A stretch of 64,000 nucleotides of DNA, from positions 666,864-730,863 of the forward strand of contig CAJNDS010001369.1 in NCBI GenBank assembly GCA_905221605.1. The letters are read 5' to 3'. Numbering within the stretch: the first letter of the stretch is position 1; each line of letters begins with the position of its first letter. Source of the DNA: Symbiodinium natans. Taxonomy: Eukaryota; Sar; Dinophyceae; Suessiales; Symbiodiniaceae. The translations under genes and the position numbers were made by a program. This document shows positions 24,301 through 36,900 of this stretch, piece by piece. The notes under the pieces were generated by a model. It had not been told where the DNA came from, did not search any database, and worked only from the letters and a program-made list of their open reading frames with translations.

Positions 24301-27300
24301 GCCCTAAGCCCTAAGCCCTAAGCCCTAAGCCCTAAGCCCTAAGCCCTAAGCCCTAAGCCCTAGGTAGACCCCTCCAAGAGGCCCCCAACATACCGAATGT
24401 CATCCAGGGCCTGTAGGGTTTAGGGTTTCGGGTTTAGGGTTTAGGGTTGAGGGTTTCGGGTTTCGGGTTTCGGGTTTCGGGGGTTTAGGGTTTATAGGGT
24501 TTTAGGGTAGGGAATCACCCTAACCCCCCCACCCCCCCCCCCCCTCCCGAAAGCAAAACGCCAAGTCTTGGGCAAAACCAAGCCCGTGACAACCCTGTCT
24601 TCTGGGCTTCCGGGTTCGGATACAAGAACCATGCCTGCAGGCAACACTCCAAACCCTAAACCCTAAAACCTAAACCCTAAACCCTAAACCCTAAACCCGA
24701 AACCCTACAGAGGATCCCTTTCTGGGTGCGACCCTCACGCGATCCTTCATCTTCCACCTCCAGCGCAAGGGCGTCATGGCCGTCTTGCCCCCCGGGACGA
24801 GAAGGTAGGGGATTTGGGGTTTAGGGTTTAGGGTTTTAGGGGTTTAGGGTTTTGGGGTTTTGGGGTTTTGGGGCTTAGGATTTAGGGTTTTAGGGTTTTA
24901 GGGCTTAGGGTTTAGGACTTAGGGTATTTAGGGTCTTTTGGGTCTTTTGGGGGTATCTAGGGAAGCTAGGGGACTTAGGGCCTCTTGCGGATTTTTGGGT
25001 ACTTAGCGTATCTAGGGTATCTAGGGTGTTTTGGGTTGTACCAACTGTACTTCTCCTGAGATCTGGGCACTTCTAACCCCAAAGAGAACTGTACTTATAG
25101 CCTCCCCTAAGTCCTCTATGTGATAAGTAGACCTATGATTCGGGTTATAAGTACCCATGAACCTCCAAGTAAGGTTGTACCCTTGGTTTGGGGACGCTTT
25201 TGAAAGATCCCTAGGGTAATTCAAAGGCCATATGAGGAGTATATTTAGGAGACCTCTTCGGGGGAGATCCTCTAAGGCAATATGAGGACCATATGAGGAG
25301 TATATTAAGGAAACCCTCGTACGTCCTCAGGGGTCCGAGTATGACTCCCTTCTGAAAGACATCGTGAGCCCTCTTTTTTGTGTTTCCCCCCCATTTGATC
25401 CTGGGCAGTTGCCACACCAGGCTGCAGTCGTTATATACCACCTAAACACCTAACCCCTAAACCACATTGTCTGTTTTAAGGGTGTTTTTCTCTACAAGAA
25501 AAGGCGAACGTGCATCCCAAGCTAGGCCCCGGACACTGAGGGTGTTAGGGTTCCGGGCTTGTAGTGCTTGAGGTAATAACCCTACCCTAATCCCGAAAGC
25601 CCAAACCCTAAACCCTAAACCTTGGGGCTTGGGGTTCTATTACCCCCCTCTATACTACCCTCCCGCCCCCCGGGTTCCACCCTTAATTATTGGGGGAACC
25701 TGGGGGAGGGGTGACCCTAAACCCTAAACCCTAACCCCCGGGGGGGGGGGGGGTAGAATAGAGGGGGGGTAGTAGGGGAACCCATGATCTGCCCAGGAAG
25801 CACTTCGGCTTCAACGAGCAGGAGACGAACCGCAACTGGGTCAGCTCCATCGTCGACGAGCGCACGGCGACTCATGGTCGCTGTTTTTAGGGTTTAGGGT
25901 TTAGGCTTAGGGTTGAGGGCTTAGTAGTTTAGGCTTCAGGGCTTGGGGAAGGTGAGGGTTCCGGGGGTAGGGAAGTTTCGGGTTTCGGGTTGCTCTGAGG
26001 GTTGGAAACCGACCTTTAAGATTTCGGGTCTATTGGGTTTAGGGTCTAGGGTTTACGGTTATCCCGGCTCATTCCCCCTCTAGATGCTTATTGTCGCAGC
26101 CCCCCCCCCCCCAAAAAAAAAAAAAAAATCTTCCTGACTAAGGAGAACCACCCTTTAATTTAAAGATACCCACTGGTTACGTAATGATTTAGGATGTGTA
26201 GGGCTTAGGGCTTAGGGTTACTCCCCCCCCCCCCCAAAACAAAAAAACAAAATCACCCCTCAAGTACGCCTCTGAGGTGGGAGCTCTACTACCCCCCCTT
26301 CGAAGCTGGCATTGACGTGGGCGCTGCAGCGATCATGTGCTCCTACAACAAGGTACCGCAGCGCTAAGCCCCTAAGCCCTATAAACCCCTACACCCCCAT
26401 TTTACTACCCAAAAGTAAACGACTCCCTATGGCACCAATGCGTAGTGACGTAGTGAACAACAGGCTCGACAGTCAGCCAGTTCATTCGAGCTGCGCAGCA
26501 GCTTTTCCTGATCAGGTCCTTCGTGAAGACTTGGAGCATCTAAAAGAGAGGCGCGCAAAGCCTTGAAAGATCAGATCCGAAAAGCTCAAAACAGCACAAG
26601 AACCTGATAGCTCGCCGCCATCGCCTCCTGCAGACTTGCAGATTGCCGGTTGTCAGCACGCCATATATGTTGGGATGTTCCCCCTATATTAACAGCCCCA
26701 AACTCTGAACCCTAAACCCTAAACCTGTTAGTGTAAGGGGGACGGGGGGAAGCGAAGAACCTGAGCGATGAAGACTAGGCCTTGCGCGCACAAGTAAGGG
26801 GCATAGAGACTCTGGACAAAAGAATTGCTACGGTTTAGGGTTTAGGGTTTAGGGTTTCGGGTTTAGGGTTTAGGGTTTAGGGTGCCTCTCCCCCCCCGGC
26901 CCCCCCTTTTTGGCGGTCTCCCCGTTCCCCCTAAACGTTAAGCTCCAAAGCCCGAAACTAGAACCCTAAGCCTCAAGAACCCTCAAGCCCTAAGAACCCG
27001 CAAGCCCTGAAATCCTACAATCCTAAAGCTCCCAAAACCCCTAAAGCCCTAAAACCTTAAACCCTCAACCCTAGAAACCCTACGTAAAGCCCCTAAGTCC
27101 CTGAACCTAAGACACATATTTGTGTGTGTAAACACACATTGTCATTGTTTCGGATTCCGAAGTGGAAGGAATTGGGAGTCTGGCCGAGTCTTCGGTCTGA
27201 GGTTGCAACAGCCTTTACAAAACAAACCATGAAACCGGGTTGGGTTTAGTTTAGGGTTTAGGGTTTAGGGTTTAGGATTTAGGGTTTAGGGTTGAGGGTT

Positions 27301-28163
27301 TAGGGTTTAAGGTTGAGGGTTGAGGGTTTAGAGTCTGCCACCTGGCCGTCAGGTGAACTATACCTACGCCTGTCCTGTGCTTAGTGCCAACAGGGTTTGA
27401 GGCTTCCAGCAACGCAAATGCTTAGAGGTTCAGTGGTAGTTATCAGCAGGGTTTAGGGTTTAGGGTTTAGGGTACCTAGATAATGTACAATACGTATAAC
27501 CCGACAAAGAACTACCCATGAAACGCCAAGTAAACACTGAACCCTCAATCCGGGCAGTTAGAAACCCTAAGCCCTAAACACGGTTCTAGCGATCCTCAAC
27601 CCCCAACCTATAAGCCCTAAATCGGAGCAGCGTGGCATCCCGGATGAAATTCAGGTTTTGGGCTTTACCAGCGTCTAGATTGCTCTACGTTTGCGTGCGG
27701 TTGTGGAGCCCTAAACCCTAGACCGTTCAAGTCAAATCCCTAACCCTTAAACCCTTCAAGCCGTTCTGCACGTAAGGGTTTCTAGGTAGGACCTTGGGAC
27801 ATCTTTCATCAGGAATATTTTTCAGAGGGTTTTAGGGGCCATCCTGGTTTTCTACCGTTGCCAGTTGCTAAAGAGGAGCCTGATTTGGAAGAAACCAGCT
27901 GGTCGGATAGCGGGGCGGTTCCTGAGGCGAACATGACGGCCTACTCATACGAGACCTGCCACTTGGGACAAGCCCAGGGGGGCATTGGGGCTGCTGGGTG
28001 ACCCTAAACCCTCAACCCTAAGCCCTAAACCCTAAACCCTAAACCCCCCCAACACCCTAAACCGCTGTCGGCCCTCGACTCTGGGTGTGTGTTTGGGGCC
28101 CTGAGATCAAATCTGCTTATGGCGCCTGCAACAAAAGTCTTCAGCACTGTAAGATATAGTATA

Positions 28164-28196
<33 letters not shown>

Positions 28197-28630
28197 TTTT
28201 TTTATTTATATCTATATATATATAGATATAGATATAGTAAGCATATCGATGATTGAGTTTATGTATATGTGTACTTATAAGTTGGAAGACGATACTTGTG
28301 CACAACCAGTAGTCCCAAAGACTCTTAAAGCAGTAGAACCCTGAAGAACCCTGAAGCCTTAAAGGCCTCCGACAACTGTGCGGATCCTTTCGTGCAAAGG
28401 CTCTTGCAAACTCAACCCTAAAAGGCCAGCCCTTACTTTTCGGGTGCAGGGCTACTGCCGGTCAAGCCCTTGAAATGGGGGTTTACGAAAATATGGGACC
28501 CCTAGTATGATGAACCCCCAAAATAGTAGGATTCCCTTGTAGTAAGGACCCCAATCAGGTAGCCCTAAACCCTAAACCCCAAACCCCAAACCCCGAACCC
28601 CGAACCCCAAACCCCAAACCCCAATGTCAG

Positions 28631-28663
<33 letters not shown>

Positions 28664-31600
28664 AGCCGAGGCGTGGTCGCATGAATTTCAAGGGCTTCGT
28701 GATGTCAGACTGGGGCGCGGCGCCGCCGGCCTCAGAGAGCTTCCCCTACCTTCCTTAAAGGGTTTGGGGGGTAGGGTTTAGGGTTTAGGGTTTGGGGTTT
28801 AGGGTTTAGGGTTTAGGGTTTAGGGGTTAGGGTTTAGGGTTTCGGGTTTCGGGTTTCGGGTTTGGGGTTTAGGGTTTAGGGTTTAGGGTCCGTCAAAGGG
28901 GTTCTGAAGTATGGGCCCCTGGGGTTTTACAGGCTAGAATGGGGTAAATCGGGCGTCGCTTCTTCAAGGGCCCATATGTCGGGACAGTGTAACTACAGTA
29001 CCCCTAAACCCTGAACCCCAAACCCTAACCTAGCTGTCCAGGGTTTTAGAATTTGAGGTTTAGGGCTCAGGGGCTTCTGGATGTAGGGAGCGCTTCCTGC
29101 ACCCTAAACCGAAACCCTGAACCCTGAACCCTGTTAGGGTTTAGGGTTTAGGGCTTAGGTTTCTGCCAGCTTGTTTCCAGCGCATGGCCACACTCGAGGA
29201 CTTAGGAGCTCAACCCCTAAGCGCTCAAACCCCAAACCCTAGATTGCCCAAAGAGCCCAATTCCGGGTAATTAAGGAGTATACCTTAAATCATATTGAGG
29301 ATCCCTTTTTGAATTAAGGTATATTCCATAATGAAGGGGTATTGGGCTCTTTGGGTAGGGCTTTAGGGGTTTGCGCGCAGCCAAGGGACGCCTTCCCTCA
29401 CCCTAAACCCTAAACCCTAAACCCTAAACCCTAAACCCTAAACCCTAAACCCTAAACCCTAGCCCTAAACCCTAAACCGTAAACCCTAAAACCCTACACC
29501 CTACACCCTAAACCCCAAAACCCTAAACCCTAAGCCCTAAAGCCTACAGCCTGAACCCTAAACATTCGCTCCAGAATCACCAAGGCACAGCTCCGGCGCG
29601 ATCCAGCATGGCGCCTTGGCGGGCGTTCATGTTTGTTCTCGAACCCCCGACCCCTCCCGATTTTTTAGGGTTTAGGTTTGGGGTTTAGGGCTGAGGGTTT
29701 ATCGGGTCCCTTGCCCCCTCCCCCCCCTTCCCCCTTCCCCGGCCCTCCAGTTGAGGGTTTGGGCTTCGGGATACCTGGGGCTGTTCCTGAAGAACTGGTA
29801 ACCCGATAGCTATTCAAGGAACGTCAGCTTGGGTGTAAGTACAAGAACTTGGCGTAGGCAGCTGAATTCAACGGGCCAGAGAAGGCAGATACTCATACAA
29901 CATCGCAAAGAAGTTTCGTTTCCTGAGCGCGCTAGAAGATGACAAGTTCCTTGGCTAAGGCACCATGCACTCAGCCTCGAAGGACCGGGTATCAACCGGA
30001 AACCCTATGCCCTAAACCTTAAGCCCTAAACCCTAAACCCTGAACCCTGAACCCTGAACCCTGAACCCGAAACCCTAAACCCTAAACCCTGAACCCTGAA
30101 CCCTAAAGCCGAAACCCTAAACCCTAAAACCCTCTCGGCTCGGGGTGCGAAAGCCTCTCGGGCGGAGGCTTGGACATGGATATGCCGGGGAACGATCCGT
30201 ACTTCCAGTACCAGGCCAAGAGCTTGCAGAGGGGGGAGGGGGGGGGGAAGGGGAGGGGGGGTTAGGGTTTAGGGTTTAGGGTTTAGGGCCTAGGGTTTAG
30301 GGTTTTGGGTTTAGGGTTTTGGGCGTCGGATTTAGGGTTGGGTTTTGGGTGTTGGGTTAAGGGCTTTGGGTTTTTGGTTGTTGGTTTTGGGGTTGTTGGG
30401 TTTATAGGGTTTATAGCGTTTATAGAATTTGTAGAGTTTATAGGGTTTAAAGGGTTTAGGGTGGGGTTCTCGGCTGGCCGTAAGTTTCCTGGAGCTTCTC
30501 GGGAAGTTTCGGGGCTTCTCTTCAGATTTGGGGCCGTTCTCCAAATTAAGTCCCTTTTTTGGGGCCCCCCTTTATTGGTCGGGCAGGCTTATATAAAGGA
30601 CCCCACAACAGCGACCCGAGTTTAAGGAAACCACCCCTATTGTCTTGCTTCTTGGGGGGATCTGCTGCTCTCGAAGTTCCGAACCCTCAACCCCTAAACC
30701 CTAAACTCCCTAACCCTGAACCCTAAACGCTAAGCCCTAAACCCTAAACCCTAACCCCTAAACCCTGCAGTTTCGGGGCTGAAACCAGGGTGCTCCCAAG
30801 TGGTCTTTTGGGATGTAGGTGTTCAGGTTTTAAGGTTTTAGGGCTAAAAGGTTAGGGTGGAAGGTCTAGGATTTAGGGTTTAGGGTTTAGGGCTTTTTGG
30901 GTGTTGGAGTTTCAGGCTTACGGTTTCGTGTTTCATAGTCGAGGGTGGAGGGATTGGGATTTAGGGTGGGGTTTAAGCGTGCATCCGCAGTTTCGAGCAG
31001 TAAAGCATGTCAACCCTGTCGAGCCCTAGCATACTCCAAACAACTGGGCACCATTTCATCCCCCGTCCAAAAAGACAACTCAACCCTCAAAACTTAGGCC
31101 CGGGGGGGCCTCGTAAGAAAAATAGTCAGGGTAGGGGTCAGTCAGGCACATTCCTACAGCCCTAAACCCTAAACCCTAAACCCTAAACCCTAAACCCTAA
31201 ACCCTAAACCCTAAACCTTTGGCACATCCGAGGCGCTTCTGAAGCAAAACCTCAGCCAACCTCTGCACCGAGCGGCTCGCCGCATCCTCGCCGCTGGACA
31301 ATGCACCTAAGGTTTACCTGAAGGGTTTAGGGTTTAGGGTTTAGGGTTTAGGGTTTGGGGTTTGGGGTTTAGGGTTTAGGCGGTTTAGGGTTTAGGGTTT
31401 GGGGTTTAGGGTTTAGGGTTTAGGCGGTTTAGGATGCCTTGCTTTCACTGTGGGTTTGCAGGTTACGGTTTCTAGATCAGAATTGCAGCTCACCTACTAA
31501 GAAGGCTTGGGTTCTGATAAGCGGCGGGCTTTTGTTTTGGCTTCGTTCGTGCGCTGATAGCGGTAGTTACGGTCCATGTACTCGTGTATGGCCCAAATAT

Positions 31601-33903
31601 CTCGCAGGGTTCTGTGATTGTGGCATGCACCTTGAGACGAAGCATGGTTGCATGATGACCACGTTTATGTGACCAGTGCTTGCGGGCACTGGAGCTGTGA
31701 ACGAAGCATTCCTTGATATCCGTCGGCTGACTCGCACCTTCGTCTTGCTTGAGCCACAATGCACAATGACCGCCTGTTGGGATCTGCCGGGACAGTTGCA
31801 ACTGCCAGGTCTGCTTGGTTTAGGGTGTAGGCGGTTTAGTACATCGTGCTTTCACTGTGGGTTTGGGGTTACGGTTTCTAGATCAGAATTAAGTGCAGCT
31901 AAGCTACTAAGAAGGCTTGGGTTCTCATAAGCGGTGGGCCTTGGCTTTGGCTGCGTTCGTGCGCTGATAGCGGTGGTTCATGGTCCATGTACTCGTGTAT
32001 GGACCAAATATTTCGCAGGGTTTTGTGATTGTGGCATGCACCTTTTGACGAAGCATGGTTGCATGATGACCACATTTATGTGACCAGTGCTTGCGGGCAC
32101 TGGAGCTGTGAACGAAGCATTCCTTGATATCCGTCGGCTGACTCGAACCTTCGTCTTGCTTGAGCCACAATGCACAATGACCGCCTGTTGGGATCTGCCG
32201 GGACAGTTGCAACTGCCAGGTCTGCTTGGTTTAGGGTGTAGGCGGTTTAGTACATCGTGCTTTCACTGTGGGTTTGGGGTTGCGGTTTATACATCAGAAT
32301 TGCAGCTAACCTAATAAGAAGGCTTGTGTTCTGATAAGCGGTGGGCCTTGGCTTTGGCTGCGTTCGTGCGCTGATAGCGGTGGTTCATGGTCCATGTACT
32401 CGTGTATGGCCCAAATATCTCGCAGGTTTTTGTGATTGAGACAAAGCATGGTTGCATGATGACCACGTTTATGTGACCAGTGCTTGCGGGCACTGGAGCT
32501 GTGAACGAAGCATTCCTTGATATCCGTCGGCTGACTCGCACCTTCGTCTTGCTTGAGCCATAATGACAGCCTGTTGGGATCTGCCGGGACAGTTGCAAGT
32601 GCCAGGTCTGCTTTCGTGCCACCGCAAGTGGGGCGTGCGCTGCCTTCCATATAGACCTCAAGCTCTGGATCCTGTAAACCCTCAACACTGAACCCTCAAC
32701 CCTACCATTGCTAAATTTCTGGTCATAGTTTGCGGGGATGATGATCCACACTCTGCAGGCATGACCGGGGCTCTCGAGCTCTGGAGAGTGAATGCCGCAA
32801 GGAAGATATCCGTCGTCTGACCCGCCATGTCTGCTCGATTATTGCCTTACCCTCCCAAAACCTACTTTACTGAACTTCGTTTTATATGAGCTAGTCTCGA
32901 ACAGACAGGGTCCCTACTCAAGGCAGGTTCTGGAAGGATGAGGCGTCATGTGCGTGCAAGTGGCTTGAGGGGCTTGCTTGCGTGTTGCGACCTACAATCT
33001 CGGCAGAGCGAGCTGCGCGAACGGCTGCGTTTCTCCGATAGGTGCTGCGGATCCGTCTTCGCAGCGTGATTCTGCAAATGTTGCTGCCAGCTGCTTATAA
33101 TAGTAGCATGTGCGAAGGGGCCGATTAGGGCCAATAGACTCTTGGGCCTAAGGTGTTGAGTTTTGGGATTTCGAGTCTTTGAGGGGTCCCAAACGTCGGG
33201 AGGTGAGGAGACGCACATCGTTTGACCCTTCAGCGCGAGTGCGGGAATAACAGGGTTTATAAGGATTCTCAGGCTTCCTGAGGGTAGTTTTCGGGCGCCC
33301 TCAACAAGCGGTTTGCAAGGGGTACCCTTTTAAGGGCCCATACTAAGGGACCATTTATCAAAGGGTTTAGTGCCAGCAAAGAAGGTTTAGGGCGGATGTT
33401 TTGGTGTGGCGCGCCTTTGCCCTCGCGCGTGTCGTTCTTCAGCGCGTCCTGTTGCAGATGTCGCAGGCAACTCCGCTGCACCCCCAACCCTAAACCCTAA
33501 ACCCCTAAACCCTAAACCCCTTAACCCCTTAAACCCTAAACCTGTGAACTTTTTTGTCTCCCCATTTTATGGACTCTTGCCCAGGCCAGCATCTACCACC
33601 TCAGACTCGAAGAGGCTGGCCACAAGGGTTCGGACGTTTTCTTATTCTTGTCTACCTTTTTTTTGTATATTTCGGGTTCAGGTCTTTTGGGGAGTACAGG
33701 GTTTAGGGTTCAGGTCTTGTTGGGGAATAAGGTTCAGGGTTGTAAGGTGTAGCGTTTAGGGTTAGGGGACTTGGTAAATTTCGTGGATCTAGTGTAACCA
33801 AAATGTCCTTCTTGCAAGGCCTACCACCTTGCCATAAACAACACTCTCACACACACATACATACACACACACACACACATACATGCATACATACATACCT
33901 ACC

Positions 33904-33934
<31 letters not shown>

Positions 33935-36900
33935 TCGCACGCACACTCTCTCTCTCTCTCTTTCTCTCTATCTCCCTCTATATATATATATATACATATA
34001 TATGTATTCATGTACAATCTAAGCCCTAAAGCCTGAACCCTTTAGCGCCCTAATGCCTACAACACGAAGCGCAGGCGGACAAAGGCTGCACGCCCCCGCT
34101 GTGCCTGGCCGACCTGGCGAGGAGCTTGCGCCGGAGGGGGTTCGGGGTTTGAGGGTTAGGGTTTAGGGTTTAGGGTTTAGGGTTTAGGGTTTAGGGTTTA
34201 GGGTTTAGGGTTTAGGGTTTAGGGTTTAGGGGGTTAAGGATTGAGTGTTAGTGGGCTTTAGGGTTCAAGAGGGGCTAGGGTTTAGGGCTTTAGGGCTTTA
34301 GGACTTTAGGTCTTTAGGGCTTTAGGTCTTTAGGGCTTTCGGGCTTTTGGGTTTAGGTTTTTTTTTTTGGGGGGGGGGGGGGTTCGGGATGTGGGGTTTA
34401 GGGTTCAGGGTTGTGTTGATGGGCTCATGTTTTGTGGTTCTTCTGCCCCGCTTCCTAAGCAGAGAAGTTACAGTATGATTGTTTACAGGGTGCAGGGTGT
34501 AAAAGACAGCGAGGATAAGACTCTAAACAGCTAAACCGTACACCCTAGACCGCTCGACCCTTAAATCCGCAACCCCGAAAACGCCAACCCTAAGCCCCAA
34601 ACTTACCTAGAAGTGTAAATGTATACAGCTGCCGAAAGCACGAAATGGCTTACATCAACTTCCCTACACCCCAAAAGTAGTATACACATTATGGCGTCTA
34701 AACCCTTAAGCCCAAAAAGCCCTAAGAACCCTGAATTCCATGCCGCCCAGTCTCTAAACTTAGGGGTTTATGGGTTTAGGGGTAGGGCCCCAAACCCCAA
34801 CTCCCAAACCGCAACCCGACGGCGCAGGAACGTGACTACCGAGGAGCATCGCTCCCTTGCGCTGCGGACGGCCTCCAAGGATGGACGTTTGGGGGGACGA
34901 GGGGGCGGGGGGGGGGGGGTTTAGGGGGTTTAGGGGGTTTAGGGGGTTTAAAAGATTTAGGGGGTTTAGGGGGTTTAGGGGGGTTTAGGGGGGTTTAGGG
35001 GGTTTACTGTAGGGTTTGGGGTTCGGAGGTTTGGGTTTAGGGCTTAGGGTCTAGGGTCCGGGGGTTTAGGGTTAGGGGTTTAGGGTTTGGGGTTTGGGGG
35101 TTTAGGGTTTGGGGGGGTTAGGGTTTGGGGGTTGAGGGTTTAGGGGTTAGGAGGTTGGGGTTCGGGTTTGGGGTTAGGGTTTGCGGTTTAGGGGGTTTAG
35201 GGTAAGGGGGTTTAAAGTTTAGGGTGTAAAGTATAGCCCCTTTTCAGGTACTAATCCCTCAACCTGGGCCACTGTGGGTATCTTGGTGGGTCCTATACTA
35301 AATCCTACGCCCTGAACCCTGAGCCCTACGAAACCGCACACCCTACCAAACCCTAGACCCTATAAGCCCTCAACCCGACTAAACCTACCCTAATCTCTTA
35401 AACCCAGACCCTAAAACCGATTTTAGGGTTTAGGGTTTAGGGTTTAGGGTTCCCCAAACCCCGACTCTTACGAAGGCGGTAGTCGTCCTCCGCAACGAGG
35501 GCGTGCTGCCGCTGAACACCTCGAAGATCCGTTCCTTGGGATTGAAGCTGTCACCTACTGGTTCTTAGTAGGGAGGGTTCAGGCCAAGTTTAGGGTTTAG
35601 GGTACAGGGTTTAGGGCTTTCGGTTTTTGGGTCAGGTGCCCTATATACTCCTTTGAACATACCTGACTTCCCTTGAGTTTAGGTTTAAGGGTTTTGGGAC
35701 TGTGGCCTTTTCCCTGGGTAAATGTATTCTGCACTACATGCTGTGCTATTTGACTTTTATTTGGCTACTGAACTACCAAGAAGTGTGACCCTGCAAGCTA
35801 TAACCTTGCTTAAGCGTTCAGACCGACCCCCTATAGGTCGCCCAAACTCTCAACCCCAAACCCTAAACCCGAAACCCTAAACCCTAAACCCAACATGACA
35901 GAGGCAAGTTGGGCGTGGTGGGTATGGCCGCAGATGCCCAGTTTGCGACGTTTGGGGCGCCCGGGCCTCGGGGCCAATGCTCCCTGCTCTCAAAGGCCTT
36001 GCCTTGGAGAGTTTAGGGGTTAGGGGTTAGGGTTCAGGGTTTAGGGTTTAGGGTTTAGGGTTTAGGGTTTAGGGTTTAGGGTTTAGGGTAGGGTTTCGGG
36101 CTTAGGGTTGCCTTTCAAGAGCCCCCTTTGTACTCGCAGGGTGTTTAGAGCTCCTGTTTGTCACTTGACCCTAAACCCTAAACCCCAAACCCTAAACCCT
36201 AAACCCTAAACCCTAAACCCCAAACCCTAAACCCTAAACCCTGGGCTTAGGCGCGTAGAGGCCTTGACCGGCTCATAGCCCCATAAAGCTCTGGGGCTGC
36301 AGGTTTGGGGGGGATACCCTAAGCCCCACACCCTAAACCCTAACCCTAAACCCTAAACCCTAAACCCTAAACCCTAAACCCTAAACCCTAAGGTTGGAAC
36401 CATGGGCCCCTTTGTATGGTCCCTTACCCTTGTTTAAGGGGCTTTAAAGGCATCCGAAGTATGGGCCCCTATGATGTATGGTGTATGGGTTTAGGGTTTA
36501 GGGCTTCGGGTTTAGGGGTCATATAACAGGGGACCCAAACTAAGCCCCCATACTTCGGATCCCGTTCTAAGCCCTATACCCTCAACCCTAAGAACCCTAT
36601 AAACTCGAGTAGAAGCCTCAAGGCAATCGCAGACAAACTCGAGCGAATTTATGGCATTACTCTTGGAGTCGGAAGCACAGCAAACGTGAGGCTGCTCATG
36701 CCCCATGTTTACAATTCAATGATGCCTGGCACGCGGCCACCAGTTTGCGCTGCAAGTGCGGGCGGGCACGGATGCACTCGCAGCTCACGTGCGGGTCGCA
36801 CTCGCCCAACGCAGCGATGCAGTCGTGGTCTCGCTGGACGGCCGCAGCGACTACGAATAGGTTGTCCGAAAAGAGCTTGACGGCACTCCACGCTTCGTCA

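Noticed and set aside
24256-24362. CRISPR-like regular repeat
   Set aside because: Pure head-to-tail heptamers without spacers, in a eukaryotic locus.
26752-26775. Alternative exon 13 reading AKNLSDED
   Set aside because: A stop codon follows immediately, the phase does not match exon 14, and the acceptor is not AG|G; the 26516-26550 candidate fits phases better, though neither is secure.
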